A stretch of 64,000 bases of DNA from Spirodela intermedia (GCA_902729315.2 LR746267.1:2742886-2806885), one strand, 5' to 3'. Counted from the first letter of the stretch, positions 26,393-39,298 are shown. Numbers and translations: made by a program. Notes: generated by a model from the letters alone, not told the origin.

Positions 26393-27482
26393 AAATATTA
26401 AAACACTAATGTCAAAGGTAAGATTTGAACTTAAGATTTACATATTGGTAGAATTGAAGCATCTTCACAAAGTCATCATAAAAGAGAAAAAGTCTTTGTC
26501 ATGTAACTTAGATATTAAGATGTCAACAAAATAGTTGAAGAAAATGAAAAATCAAATAGACTTACTTTGACTCAACCTCTGAAGCAAAGATTATCGTTGA
26601 TGAATCACACAACTCCATACAAGCTTTAAACATAGTTATGAGAGAACCACTAAGTCACAAAGTAAGGAATAATCGAAGCTCATCACCATGCATTCTGGAC
26701 AGTGAAACATTAGTAGAATATATATAGAAAATGGTAAGTTTAATGACATTATTTCAACTTAGTCTTAAATGTAAAAATGATAGTTGATATATTATGAATC
26801 TCGAGACAAAGTATAAAGGACAACTAATACAAGAATAACAAGTTTTGAATTGAAGAACAAGTAAAAGTCATTGATATGGTGACATAGCATTAGGAAGAAA
26901 TTGGATTCACATTGCTATTTTTCAAGTGATGAACATACACGAACATGTTGGAGAATATAAGGAAGTCACTTATAAAGAACAACACTTAATGTTGAACAAA
27001 GATATTTCTACCATATTATTCACGTCTTAAGTAACATCTTTCTCTATTTATTAAGGTCAAGTTGTTGTACAAAAGAAAGAGTTGAAAGCAACATCAAACA
27101 TCTTACTCTATTACAATGATTTAAGTCATCTAATTTTAAAAGTTGACTCTCTCCATCAAGCCCCTAAGGTGCCTAGGTGGTGAGTGGAGAGAGGTTTGAG
27201 CTAAGGCACAGTGTGTTGAGAGACTAGTAGTGTATTTGATGGTGTGGGCTATGAGGAGGTTAATGTATTTAAACCAAGACACATGATGTTGACAATCAAA
27301 TTGTATCTGTGAGGGTTGTGATCTGTATGGAGATCAAATTAGACTGATTTGGCCATTGATCTTATAAAATTAATTTGTATTTGTAGAAGAAAATAATGAA
27401 TTATAGTATAAATGATCTACCAAGATTAGGCATAGCATAATCAAGAGTGAATCAATAGAAAAATTCTGTGTTCTTAGGATTG

Positions 27483-27524
<42 letters not shown>

Positions 27525-28999
27525 TATGAACTTACGTAGAAAAATTAGTTTAATTAAATCCGTACCCATAATAGACAAATTGTATGAGAACTTATGTTGA
27601 CGCATACATTCATAGATAAAACAATAAAACTGAACAGCAATTGTAAGAAACTAATTCACCTTCTTGTTTGTATTCCACTTAGCCACATCAAACTCAACAT
27701 CTACGTCTTAGAAATTTAATGTGTAAAAGATTTTCAGTAACACAAGAATTAAAATGATAACCCCTAACCCTTCTAAAACCTTTAGAATTACATTAAGTTT
27801 TTCTATAAAAAAATCTAAGAGAAATTGTAAGGTAGCTTAAAAGATCATCTAAATCAACTCTTGTGTAATCAAAGGAGGTTATTCTTATCTTTCTTGTTTC
27901 ATTGTTCCTCTAATCAATATTTTTAGATTTGAAGAGAGTTTTATGTAATTCTTATATACAAAAGATCATTTAAATTAACCTTATAGATTCAAGAGATGTC
28001 ATTTTGGTCCTTGTAAATTTTATGTAAATTAATTATTGTAATTTTAGGAGAGATTGTTCTATTATTTATAGATTCAATAATAATCTAAATTAACCTTGTA
28101 GATTCAAATATTATTATTTTAATCCTTAGTTTTTACAGTCACAATAATCAACCTTTGGTGATTCAAGTGACTTTATTGTAGTATTCTTCCCTTTTGGATT
28201 CATGTCCAATTGATCTAATCATTATATATTAAATGACCATCTAAGTTAAAATAATGGATTCAAGAGACATTAACATGATCAATATATATTAAATTATCAT
28301 CTAAATCAACTATTGTGAATTGAAATATATTCTTATGGTATTTGTAAAGTCAATGATCATCAAGATCAATTCTTGTGGGTTGAAATATCATTATTGTCAT
28401 TTTATTTTTTTAATGATCATTCAAATTAATTATTATGAACTCTAGAGATCTAATCTCATATAGATTCCTTCAATGATTTTCCATATTTACTCTTGTGAAT
28501 TCAATATAAACTATTATTATTACAACATCAAATGTATGATATTTTGATGATAAAAAATGTTCATAAGATCAATTAAAATATTAAATTATGTCTTTAACAT
28601 GCACGATATAGACATAATGATCAACAAAGAGAGCTGAGAAAGTTTTTTGGTCAATAAGATTCAACCCTATCTCACCAAGTAATCACAAAGTCCAAAGTTC
28701 TTTCAAAGTCAAAGCTGTTTAAAAAAGACAGATTGCTTTTATCTAACTCCAACAAGTAGACACAAAAATATTATTGATATCTTTCTTGATCAAGTGTGTC
28801 TGCAAATTTTTTTTGATCAATATAGTACAATATTATTCCATGAATTTTTTTCAATATTAAACATTGTTTGCAAGTCAAAAATGAGTTCAAAAAATAAACA
28901 TATGACTGAACATAAAACCAATTAGTATGACACTAAAGTATGAAATTCTTTTCATCAACATAACTTGACACAAGTTGATAACATATTCTCCAAGTTATA
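26393..28999. other. AT-rich gene-free region
   Basis: No gene or recognisable element protein. A (GA)n microsatellite lies at 27486-27522. A degenerate tandem repeat occupies the right half (27840-28510, listed separately). The segment at 26400-26560 shares short motifs with 24055-24330. Confidence 0.55.
27840..28510 (+). repeat. Degenerate ~60-70-bp tandem repeat array
   Basis: About eight or nine loosely conserved units share AATGATCATCTAAATCAAC followed by CTTGTGGATTCAA and a T-rich spacer, for example near 27841, 27963, 28078, 28240, 28308, 28368, 28416 and 28472. Units are heavily diverged. The inverted counterpart is at 23113-23430. It looks like non-coding repeat DNA of an old element, but its class is not determined. 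Confidence 0.55.
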
Positions 29000-30489
29000 A
29001 AGAGGCTTATTGATGATAGAATCTTGTATTATTACATATGCGTCTCAAAACTCTAAAAATAAACGATGTGAGACTAAATCAACATCATAGCTTCCTACAA
29101 GGTTTTCAATAATTTTAATACCTAAAATACCCTTTGTTTATGAGGAAATACTTTTAGAATGTCACTTTATAAGGGTATTCACATACTTATTTCACTCTCT
29201 TATATAGGTGAGTAACGTGACTTAGTCGTTGTATAATAAATCACGTGAATTTAAAATTTATAAAACTAGAAAATACTAATTTTCAGATATTGAGAAATAT
29301 TTCTGAATAAATATATCAATTATAATTCAATCAAACTTCCAAAAATAGTGATAATTTTCTAGGTCAATCATAGAGATGTAATATAATATCAGATAATTAT
29401 TTAAATTTTGTCTCAAAGAATACGATTTTCTATGAATTTATACTAGAAAATAAAAGTGAAATATATTTAAAATTTACGAAAAAAGGGAAATAAGGGTGCG
29501 GATGTTAGGATGACATCAACGACTGATGAACGCAAATCGGGTAGAACTTTATTTTCGCTCGACGATTCTTACATAAGTGATTACTAATGATTTACTTGAT
29601 CAAATTAAGATCTATAAAAGCCAAAAGAATCGTAATTAAATGAAGTATAACTTGGTAAATTTAAATCACACAAATTATCACTAAATGACGTAAAAATTAT
29701 GTTGAAAGTAGAAAAATAGAGTTTCGGCATCACGGTGGCAATGCGTCGGTGATACACTAGAATCCTGAGCATTCAGAAGGATCGTCGTGTAGTGTCCATG
29801 GCCTTGAAGGCTCTTCTTGGACAAGGATGACGTGGGCAATTTCTAGATCTCCTTGCGAATTCTAGAGATTAATGAAATGGGTCGTTGAATCGTCTCCGGT
29901 GGCTATCACCCAGTAGAGTGAAAAAATGGTGACTTTGCGGCTCTTCGGTAGCTGTCACTTGACGGAGAGGAGCTGGATGGAAGTGGGATGCATGTTAGGG
30001 AGCTTCATCCTCAGGTCTGTGTAGTAGGAGGAGGTTCTTCATCGCATCCGGTACGCTCTTAGGAAATGGTGACTTGTCTCCTAGCAGATTGTCCTCTTCT
30101 CGACAACGACTTATTCGTCGATCAATCAGAGATGATTTACTCAATAGATTTGTGATCTTTTTATCATGAATCGTTCAACAATTTTAGTAACAATGCTCCG
30201 CAAATCACATTGACGAGATTTTTGCCGATGATCTAGTGATTTTGACGGCTTAATCCTTCACTAGCAATTTGAAAAATCATATTCTTTGAGGAAAATTCTA
30301 AAAAATTACCCAATATTACATTACATCCCTATGATCGACTTAAAAAATTACCATTATTTTTAGATGTTTTATTGAATTATAATTGATATATTTATTCAGA
30401 AATAGTTTCAAATATTTGAAAATTAGTATTTTCTAGTTTCATAAATTTTAAATTTACATGATTTGGAGTACAATGACTAAGTTACGTCA
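29000..30489 (+). repeat. Rearranged 5' LTR of copy A with an inverted LTR segment
   Basis: Three blocks: about 29007-29205 is direct LTR sequence matching 40095-40300 in the 3' LTR; 29213-~30270 is the reverse complement of the 3' two-thirds of the LTR (copy B 42420-43488); ~30275-30489 is the direct LTR end, finishing TTACGTCA before the PBS. The terminal ~215 bp of the LTR is therefore present twice, head to head. The start of the LTR (TGATAAGTC) was not found, so the 5' end is truncated or replaced. Confidence 0.72.
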
Positions 30490-30493
30490 AATT

Positions 30494-30511
30494 TTGGTAC
30501 TATTGCTGGGG
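30494..30511 (+). other. Primer-binding site of copy A
   Basis: TGGTACTATTGCTGGGGA follows the LTR end by four bases and aligns with TGGCGCCGTTGTCGGGGA in copy B. That sequence is the typical primer-binding site of Athila/Tat elements, complementary to the tRNA-Asp 3' end. Copy A has several substitutions, mostly C to T or G to A. Confidence 0.75.
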
Positions 30512-30699
30512 ATGTATTACATAATATTTGGTATTTTTCTTTTTTTCTCTTAGAGTACAGAAAAAAATTAACTCTTATTTTATTTTCTTCTTGCCGATTT
30601 TTTTTAAAGAAAAAGGTACAAAGAGAAGCTAGGCAAGGATTGGAGCATACTGAAGGAGGGTAAAAATTATTAAATTTTTTTCACAAATTTATTGATTTT

Positions 30700-32440
30700 T
30701 ATGCGTGGTAGAAGATCCTTGCATCCAAGGTTAGAAAATTCTTTCATTATTTCATTCAAAATTAAAAATCCAAAAGAAAATTTAATTTTGATAGATCCTT
30801 AAGAAAGTACAGGTCAAACTGAGAACAATCCTATGGCCATAAAAAATTATTATATCCTTGATTTATTTCAAAGAGCATCCAATATTTGAGTCCCATTAGC
30901 ACCCACTATTAAATTCGAAATAAATCTAGGAATTTTTAAAATGCTCCTTAATTTTCATGAATTACTTTTAGAAGAACTTCATCAATATTTAAAAAATTTC
31001 ATATGGTCTGTGATTTAGTTAATCTCTTTCAAGTCACACTAGAAATTATTAAGATGAAATTATTTCCTCATACACTTAGGGACAAAGTTAGTTATTGGCT
31101 ATCCACATTAGATAGAGAATTAACTAGTTGAAAAGACATAGAATAAGTCTTTCTTCAAAAAATTTATCCTTTACGAAAAACTCAAAATATGAGAAAACAT
31201 GTATGCAGTTTTTCTCAAAAACTAGGAGAAACTTTACATGAGACATGAGAAAAATTAAAGATTTACTTAGAAAGTGTTTTCATCATACTATACCTTAGTG
31301 GCAGCTCAATAGAATTTTTTATGATGGGTTATTAGAACAACATAAAAATATGATTGATTCTATATGTGGAGGAGCTTTTATGGAGAACCCCTTATGAGAT
31401 TGAAGTGAAAATTTTAGAAATCAAGCCTCTTTTGACTTATATGACAAGGATAAGAAGAGAGGAATTTATGAATTGCATAATCAAAATGATTCTAATTTAC
31501 GAAATGAGGTTAATCATATTAATCAAAGATTAGAAAAACTTGATTTACTTGTTGACAATATTAGAAAGCCTATTAACCCTCAATTTAATTCAAATAGTAT
31601 TTATCCTATGTATGGTGAAAATAATTATTTTGATTTTCAATATTATAATTTAGATCAATCATTTCACCCTATGCAAAAACAAGTATAAGTAGCTCACGAT
31701 TTTAATAGAAATAGGGAGCCTTTTTCAAATTCTTATAATCTTAATTGGAGGAATAATTTTTCATAGAGAGACCCAAATAATATTCAAAATCTAGAAACAC
31801 TTAAACCCAATTTAAACTCTGAATTTTGTCTAAAATAAGAAAAAAGATTTTAGAAAAATCAGCCCTCTTAAATCCAACTTTATGCTATGGAAATGATGCA
31901 ACAAATGAGACAAATGATGCAACAAACTATGAATCAAATGATGTTGTAATAGAAACAAATTATAGAGGCTCTTCGAAAGAAGAGAGAAGAGGGACAACTA
32001 CCTAGTCAGCCCATAGAAAATCTAGGGAACCACCCAACAATAAGATTTCAGTAAGGAGAGTCTAGTAGCATGAATTTAAGAAAAAACTCACGAAATGAAA
32101 ATATTAAGACAATAAATGGATTAAGGAGTAGGAAGATTTTACTTGATCCTTATCCTCAAACATTAAAAGAAAAGAAAAACGTGGACAACCCAAAATAAAA
32201 TCAAATAGGAGTAAAAGAGGATTTTATAGATTATACCAATGAAATTCTGAAAGAGAGGACAACCAATCCATTTTTTAAAGCTCTAGAGCCTAGACAAAGA
32301 AAGAAAAAAGAACACAATGAAGAAATAAATAAAATTTTACAAGATGTGCAAATTAGTTTTCCTTTACTCACTATCATTGAACATATTCTTGAATATGCTA
32401 GAGTTTTAAAAGAAATATATATACCAAAAAGGGCACCTAG
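30700..32440 (+). pseudogene. gag pseudogene of copy A
   Basis: Aligned with copy B gag (43701-45440) by continuous text such as MHGRRSLHP, the LINLFQVTLE region and NQRLEKLDLLVDNI. It carries many stops and at least one small deletion near 31387-31400 relative to B. The longest open piece is 31473-31688. Shared with B is a TAA at 31836-31838. The protein would have formed the capsid-like particle; this copy cannot. Confidence 0.8.
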
Positions 32441-33052
32441 AGTAGAAAAATTATCTATGCATGTTAGTACTTTATTATTAAATCAATTACCATATAAATT
32501 GAGAGATATTGGTGCCCCTTTAATTTCATGTGATATTGTTGGATATATTTTTCAGAATGTATTACTTGACACCGGTGCTAGTATTAATTTATTATCTGCA
32601 AGTATTTGTGATAAATTTAATATTATTGATCTTAAACCTTATACTATTACCTTATAATTTGCTGATATATCAATGAAATATCTTAAAGGTAGTTTAGAAA
32701 ATGTGATAGTGATAGTTAAAAGGTGTAAATTTTTAACTGATTTTGTAGTCCTGGAAATAGATTTTAATAGATAGTTTTATAATACATCAATCATCCTAGG
32801 GAGACCATTTTTACATATAGCAAAGATAAATATTGATTTTCTCACAGGTATTGCAAAAATTTCATGTGAAGATCAATGAGTAGAAATTAAAATTTTTGAA
32901 GTATCAAATGATCTTAAGAAATCCCAAGTATATGATTATCATATCATAGATCTTCTAGATGATTTTGATGATCCAGATGTTATTGATGTCTGTGTGTTGG
33001 AAAAATTAGAGGAAATAGAGAATATAAAGTTGAGAGAAAAGAAAGAGGATGA
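32440..33052 (+). pseudogene. Aspartic protease region of copy A, interrupted
   Basis: The active-site stretch LLDTGASINLLSASICDKF lies in the open piece 32346-32657 and aligns with copy B 45513-46175. Stops follow at about 32655 and 32773. The reading stops at the GC-rich insertion beginning near 33053. The fold would be a retropepsin-like protease that processes Gag-Pol. Confidence 0.8.
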
Positions 33053-33614
33053 TGCAAGACGAGGTGAGATCCCTTGTACCTGATCAATGAAACTCAAGAC
33101 CTAAAATGAGTAGCTGGACCGATTCGATCAGAATGTATGGACCCTAGACTCTAGGTCTGACCACATAACTTAAGTACAAGTAAGCGTACCAATATGCACG
33201 ATCAACCCAAGGTAACCTGGGGAAACACTCGACGATGGTAAGTGTGAGGCCCTCTCGGTCCATCTCCAGATAGACGGCGGAATGGTCGTCGTGAGGTAGC
33301 CTAGGGCTGCAGCTCACGAACGGTGACGAATCTGGCGTAGCGTCGGAAGTCACGATGTAATAATTGTCCTATCCTGTCTACGTTCTCCTGATGGTGGTGG
33401 AGATAAGTCGAGAAAACCCTTCGAGAGATAATTAAACTTAAGAGGAAGGGGTACGGAGCTAACCGTCGGGGCTGCATAAGCCGGCAGGTCGTGATGGAGC
33501 GGAGATTCAACGAAGGCAAAGACGTCCGGTGAAGAGCAATGCTCAACGTTGACGGTCGGTCATGGTTGAGAGTCACATAAGTCATCGTCTAAAGGCGGGG
33601 CACAGTCGGCGTGG

Positions 33615-33765
33615 GCGTGGGCCCACTGGTGGGCCGAAGGGCACGCTAGCGGGCGTGGGCCCGATGGTGGGCCGAAGGGCACGTTAGTGGGCGTGGGCCC
33701 GCTGGTGGGCCGAAGGGCACGCTAGCGGGCGTGGGCCCGCTGGTGGGCCGAAGGCGCGCTAGCGG
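33615..33765. repeat. 38-bp tandem repeat, four units
   Basis: Four head-to-tail units start at 33615, 33653, 33691 and 33729. Each reads GCGTGGGCCC followed by N(C/A)TGGTGGGCCGAAGGG and GCTAGCGG-like text, with one to three changes per unit and a small deletion in the last. GGGCCC and GCTAGC palindromes recur in each. Confidence 0.85.
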
Positions 33766-33848
33766 GCGCGCGCGGCAAGCCGCGCGGCGTGCCCTAGGGC
33801 ACGCGGGCAGTGGCGCCGGGTTGGCGCGCGGGGCGCGCGCGACGGCAG

Positions 33849-34028
33849 CGCTTCGGCGGGAAGGCCGAGCGTCAGCGGCGCTTCGGCAGGAATGCCGAGC
33901 GTCAGCGGCGTGTCGGCGGGAATACCGAGCGTCGGCGGCGCTTCGGCGGGAAGGCCGAGCGTCAGCGGCGATTCGGCAGGAATGCCGAGCGTCCGCGGCG
34001 CTCTGGCGGGAATGCCTAGCGTCGGTGG
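33849..34028. repeat. 30-bp tandem repeat, six units
   Basis: Six units of exactly 30 bp, each near CGCTTCGGCGGGAATGCC followed by GAGCGTCAGCGG. Because 30 is divisible by three, the array keeps frames open on both strands and yields repetitive Arg/Ala/Gly-rich peptides. This explains the long spurious frames here. Confidence 0.88.
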
Positions 34029-35225
34029 TTGGGCGGAGACCCAACCGTCGCTGGAAGGATTCGGCCCTCTCCGGTGGCGCCGGGAAGCGGAGCAGCGGAA
34101 ACTCCGGCGGCGGAGCGTCGGGAAACTCCGGCGGGGGCCTGTGCGGAGCGTGGACTGGGTCTGGCTCGTCGGCACGGCAGCAGGGTCTCTCCCGACGTCG
34201 GCGCCAGGCAGGCGTTCGTCGGCGAACGGCCAGCGACTGGGCGGAGCGACGGATGGTGGCTCCGGCGTGTTTATGGTGGAGTTCCGGAGGAAGAGGTGGC
34301 AGACGAACCAGGGGTCGAGAGACTCCGGCGGAGTGCTCGGCGACGGCTCGTAGGGAGGCGAAGCGAGCCCCTTTCGTCACGACGGCGTGACGGGGTTCCA
34401 GCAGAGGCGGCGGCGGTTGCAGCGGCAACCGCGACCGTTTCGTCCGGTGACGGCGGCGATTCCACGGGCGACAACGAAGCTGCCTGGCGGCGGCAGTGGT
34501 CTCCGGCGGCGGTGGAACTTCTCAGGCAGCAGCGTCACGAGGAACGAAGTCCTCAGGGTATCGACGGCCTTCCTCTCCCTCCGTCCCTCCCTATTCTGGG
34601 TCACGAAGAAGGTATCTCACAAAAACGATAATCTCTCACAAAAAATACGGCGCTTTCTTGAGGGGGGGTCCTACCTCCCCTTATATGGGGGCCCACAAGT
34701 GGGCTAAGGGGAGGTGGGCCCACTTGAGGCCCTCAAGCCCATAAGCCACAAAGGCTACAAAAGGGGTTTATTGGGTCTTTTAAAGAGAGACCCAATAAGC
34801 TCCCCTAAAAGGAGAAAGAGGAGGGCCCTCTTACGGTGCTTGTGGGCCTCAAATGAAGACCCAAATAAGCCCCAAAAGAGGCCCAAAAGGAAAGACACAT
34901 AGGTCCCCCCCCCCCCTAGGGTTGTAATTGGGCCTCAAAGAGAGACCTAATAAAACCCTAAAGAAAAGGAGACACAAACAACAACACACACACATAGAAT
35001 TGGGCCCGCTAACACACAAACGCGAGGCCCAACAAGTCAACATGAAAATACAAAGAAAGATAAGGGGTGAGCTCGAGCTCGTCGTCGTCGCGGAGGTGGA
35101 ATGTCGTCGTCCCGAGGGGCTAGGCCGTGTAGCGAAAGTCAGGCTCCTTTGTCTTAACGCGTCGATCGGGCTAAACTTGAACTGCCGGTGTCTCTTGAGC
35201 TGATGGAGATGGGTCCTGCTCACCA

Positions 35226-36735
35226 ATAGAGGAAGATCATCTGAATTTAGAGTTGAAACCTATTCCCTCTCTAGTTTTAAATATATATTTTTGGAGGAAA
35301 ATAATTCATTTCTTGTTATTATTACAACTGATTTGAGTGATGAATAGGAAGAAGAATTATTTGATGTACTATGTATGCATGCATATTATATATCAAGAGA
35401 AGGGGGCTAGAACTAGCAAAGAACCACAATGAAGATTAAATCCTAACATGATGAAAATTATAAAAAAGAAATTTTAAAGTAGGTGGCTATTGATATTATT
35501 TATCCTATTTCAAATAGCAAATGGGTTTGTCCTACATAATTGGTGCCAAAAAAATTAGAGATCCTAATTATAAAAAAGAAAAATGAGAATGAAATACAAA
35601 CAAGATTAACTACCAATTAGAGGGTTTGCATTGATTATAGAAAATTAAATGCAGTTACTAGAAAAGATCATTTTCCACTACCATTTACTAATCAAGTTGT
35701 AGAAAAATTAACTAAAAAAAACTTTATTTGTTTTCTTGATGAATACTCTAGTTATAATCAAATTTATATAAATTCTTTAGATCAAGAAAAAATAACTTTC
35801 ACTTGTCCATTTAGTACTTTTGCTTTTAAACATATGCCTTTTGATTTGTGTTATGCTCCAGCCACATTTCAAAGATGTATGCTATCTATTTTTTCTGATA
35901 TGATTAGAAAATACATGAAAATTTTTATGGACGATTTTTCTATTTTTGGTGAATCATTTGATGAATGCTTAAATCATTTATAGTATGTACTTGAGAAATG
36001 TATAGAGAAAAAATTAGTTTTGAGTTGAGAGAAATTACATTTTATGGTTAGAGAGGGAGCTGTGGGAGTCATATTGTGAGTGAAAGGGGTTTAAAGGTAG
36101 ATAGAAAAAAAATTGATATTATACCTAAAATAAAACCTCCGAATTCAGTAATATAGATTAGATCTTTCTTAGGTCATGCAGATTATTATAGAAAAATTAT
36201 TCAAGATTTTTTGAAAATTTCTAAACGTCTCACCATGTTATTATCTAAAGATGTGCCTTTTAATTTTGATGAGAAATGTTTTGAGTCTTTTTATGAAATA
36301 AAAAGATTACTTACTGAGGCACCCATTTTACAAGCTCTTGATTGGTTCTTTCCTTTTCAAATAATGTGTGAGGCATCGAATTATATAATGGGAGCCGTTC
36401 TAGGACAAAGAAAGAGTCAAAACCCATAGTAATTTCATATACTAGTAAAATTATATCCGATACAATTAAATTATACTATGACTGAAAAAGAGTTGTTAGT
36501 TGTAGTATTTTCGTTAGAGAGGTTTATATCATATATTTTAGGAGCTAAAATTATTATTTATACTGATCATGCAACATTAAAATATTTGTTAAATAAGAAA
36601 GATACAAAGTCACATTTATTAAGATAGATTTTGTTGTTGTAGGAATTTGACTTAGAAATAAAAGATAAAAAAGGTTTCAAGAATGTTGTTGTTGACCATC
36701 TTTCTTGATTGAGTGATACAAGAATAAATGCAGTA
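35226..36735 (+). pseudogene. Reverse transcriptase-RNase H pseudogene of copy A
   Basis: Continues the protease-RT linker after the insertion and aligns with copy B 46070-47640. Recognisable pieces are [29 protein letters not shown], the SFLGHADYYRK stretch and the RNase H text [16 protein letters not shown]. Stops are frequent. TAG codons at 35345-35347, 35480-35482 and 36640-36642 occupy the same positions as TAG codons in copy B. The longest open piece is 36211-36429. Confidence 0.82.
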
Positions 36736-36769
36736 CTTTTACAAGATGCATTTCTATATGAACAATTGA

Positions 36770-38082
36770 TGGCAGCTCAACATCAACCATCACCATGGTA
36801 TGCACATATTGTTAATTTTTTAGTTTCTGAAAAAAATTCAAACTAGTGGGATAAGAATAGAAAACATTATTTTTTTCTAAGATTAAAAATTATTTTTGAC
36901 ATGATCCTGATTTATATTACTTGGGTAATGATCAAATTTTAAGAGGATGTGTTCTTGAAGAAGAATATTATAGCATTCTTAACATGTGCCATTCATCTAA
37001 CTGTGGAGGACATTTCTCTAGACAAAAAATAGCTAAAAAAAAATTTCAGTGTGGTTTTTATTAACCTACAATCATTAGAGATTTTATAGAATTTAGTAGA
37101 ACATTTATTTCACGCCAATCTATAGGTAACATAAGTAAAAAAGATGAAATGTCCACGAGTAACATGTTAGTAGTCGAAATTTTTGATGTATGAGGAATAG
37201 ATTTCATGAGTCCCTTCCCATTAGCTGAAAAATATGAATATATTTTGGTAGCTGTTGATTATGTGTCTAAGTGGATGGAAGCTATTTCTACTAGAACTAA
37301 TGATCGTAAAATCATGATGAAATTTGTGCAGGAAAATATTTTTTCGAGATTTAGATTTCCTAGAGTGATTATTAGTGATGGAGGAACATATTTTACAAAT
37401 AAATATTTTAGGGAACTATTGAAAAAAAATAGAGTACACCATAGAATAGCCACTCCATATCATCCCCGAACAAATGGGCAAGCTGAAGTAGCAAATAGGG
37501 AAATTCAGAAAATTTTGAGAAAAATAGTTAGACTAGATAGGAAAGATTGGCCCACGAAATTACAAGATGCATTATGGGCTTATAGAACAGCTTATAAAAA
37601 TCCCATAGGTATGTCCCCATTTCGTCTCATTTTTGGAAAGCCATGTCATCTTCCTGTGGAAATAGAGCATAAAGCATTATGGGCTATTCAAAATTTATGT
37701 ATGGATGAAAAATCAGCTGGTGGGCATAGAATTTTTCAGCTACATGAAGTAGAGGAGTTGAGAAATGAAGCTTATGAAAATCATAAAATAGATAAAGAAA
37801 AAACTAAAACCTTTCATAATAAATACGTTCGCAGAATTTTTTTTGATGTTGGACAAAGAGTGTGGTTATATGATTCTAGGCTGAAATTATTCCTAGGAAA
37901 ATTAAAATCAAAATGGACAGAACCTTATGTGATGGAAGAGACATGATCATAGGGTTGTAATAATTATAGATCCTAAAAGTGATCATAACTTTAAGGTAAA
38001 TGGACAACGGCTTAAACATTACATAAAATATAAATGCCTTGCAGAAAAAGAAATTTTATTATTAAAAGAAATTCAAGAGTAA
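36770..38082 (+). pseudogene. Integrase pseudogene of copy A with an open catalytic core
   Basis: The N-terminal zinc-binding part (36770-37200) is broken by stops, but 37206-37946 is a 246-codon open frame covering the catalytic core: [21 protein letters not shown] and the glutamate in [10 protein letters not shown]. The first catalytic Asp lies just upstream in GIDFMSPFP. The frame ends at TGA in VMEET-stop, followed one frame away by the usual C-terminal text (KVNGQRLKHYIKY, then KEIQE-stop at about 38080). The same frameshift occurs in copy B. The enzyme would have inserted element cDNA into chromosomes. Confidence 0.83.
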
Positions 38083-39298
38083 GATTAATGTGTCCAACTG
38101 AAGACATTAAATTCAGTGCTGTATGGGAGGCAACCCATGGTCTCTAATTCATTTTTTATTTTTTTTAAGTTTTATTTTTCTTAGAATTTCACAGTACTTA
38201 TTTCAGTATTTGTTTTTTTTAAAAAAAGTGCAGGATGAAGAGTGTAAGATGAAGTGGAAAATTAAAAACAAGGTTGAGGTGATGTCTTTCTGAAATTTAT
38301 CATTATGACAACATTTTTAATAGTTAACATTGTAAATAGGCATGCTTCACTTGAAAATTATATTTTTTGCATATTATGTTCCAATTTTTCTGTGTCATTG
38401 AAGATAATGTCATTTTTAAGTTGGGGGATGAAGTATTAATTCTTAATTTATATTGTAGGATGATTAAGAACGTGTGTTTGTATTTTTATTTTTATTTTTT
38501 TTATGCTCACTTAGAACAACAACTAAAAAAAATAATTCAGAAAAACTACAACATTTATTTTCTGATTTTCTATCAAGAACAACAAACTATCAAAAATTGT
38601 AGAGACAAAATAGCTCAAAATTTGAAATTCTAGAGACCCTTTTCTGACATTTCAATCCCCTAGACATATATTGCTGAAATTTGAAATTACAACTATAAAG
38701 AGGATAGTTTTGATTTATTTCTGACAAATTTATTGTTGCTAAAAACAAAATTAAAAATAGAAAGTAGAATTGTCAGAACTATCTAATTTAAAAATTTCTT
38801 ATATCATATTGCATGCATGAAAAATTAAATCAATTAGATTGATTAATACCAAAAGATACAAAGAAGATTATTTTTAAGTTAAAAGAATGATTTAGTAGCA
38901 TGAAATGTTGGAATACTCCTTGGATACATGATAGATAACATAGATTTGATTTTACAGATTTTCACTTCATGATCTTGATAGATAGTATTTACTTGATGTG
39001 AAAATTTGATTGATCATTTGAGTTTAATAGAGATTTTTACACCCTGATCTATAAGACTTGTGAGGAGAAATTACTTATTTTGAAAAAAAAAAAGAGAGAG
39101 CAATGTAAAAAATCTAGAAACGAAAAGTACACATGGAGGGTGTGAGACATCATTCTCATTGTCAAAAATCATGCATAGAAAAACACTTGCTGTAAAATAA
39201 GTAGATAAAGTGAAAGCCCTGAAAATGAAGAGTACACATAGAGGGTGTGAGACATCATTCTTATTGTCAAAATTTATCTATAGGAAAAGCTACTTATC

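Larger units (their letters stand above)
33053..35225. mobile_element. 2.2-kb GC-rich insertion inside copy A, class unknown
   Basis: Copy B runs uninterrupted from GAAAGAGGA into AGATCATCTG, whereas copy A has this block between two copies of AGAGGA (left 33047-33052, right 35226-35231 region), i.e. a candidate 6-bp target duplication. The ends carry short inverted similarity (GGTGAGATCCC near 33063, GGGTCCTGCTCACC near 35211). GC content is far above the surrounding AT-rich element. Two exact tandem arrays (38-bp and 30-bp units) lie inside. Long open frames on both strands (33646-34428 minus, 33731-34390 plus) follow from the repeats and GC bias; none shows a known domain. It may be a non-autonomous DNA transposon or a solo LTR of another family. 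Confidence 0.65.

Noticed and set aside
33615-34028. Regular repeats considered as a CRISPR-like array
   Set aside because: Units are directly abutting without unique spacers, and the genome is a plant nucleus.
33646-34428. 260-codon minus and 219-codon plus frames in the GC-rich insertion
   Set aside because: Produced by GC bias and by the 30-bp repeat being a multiple of three; both strands are open over the same bases and no known motif appears.
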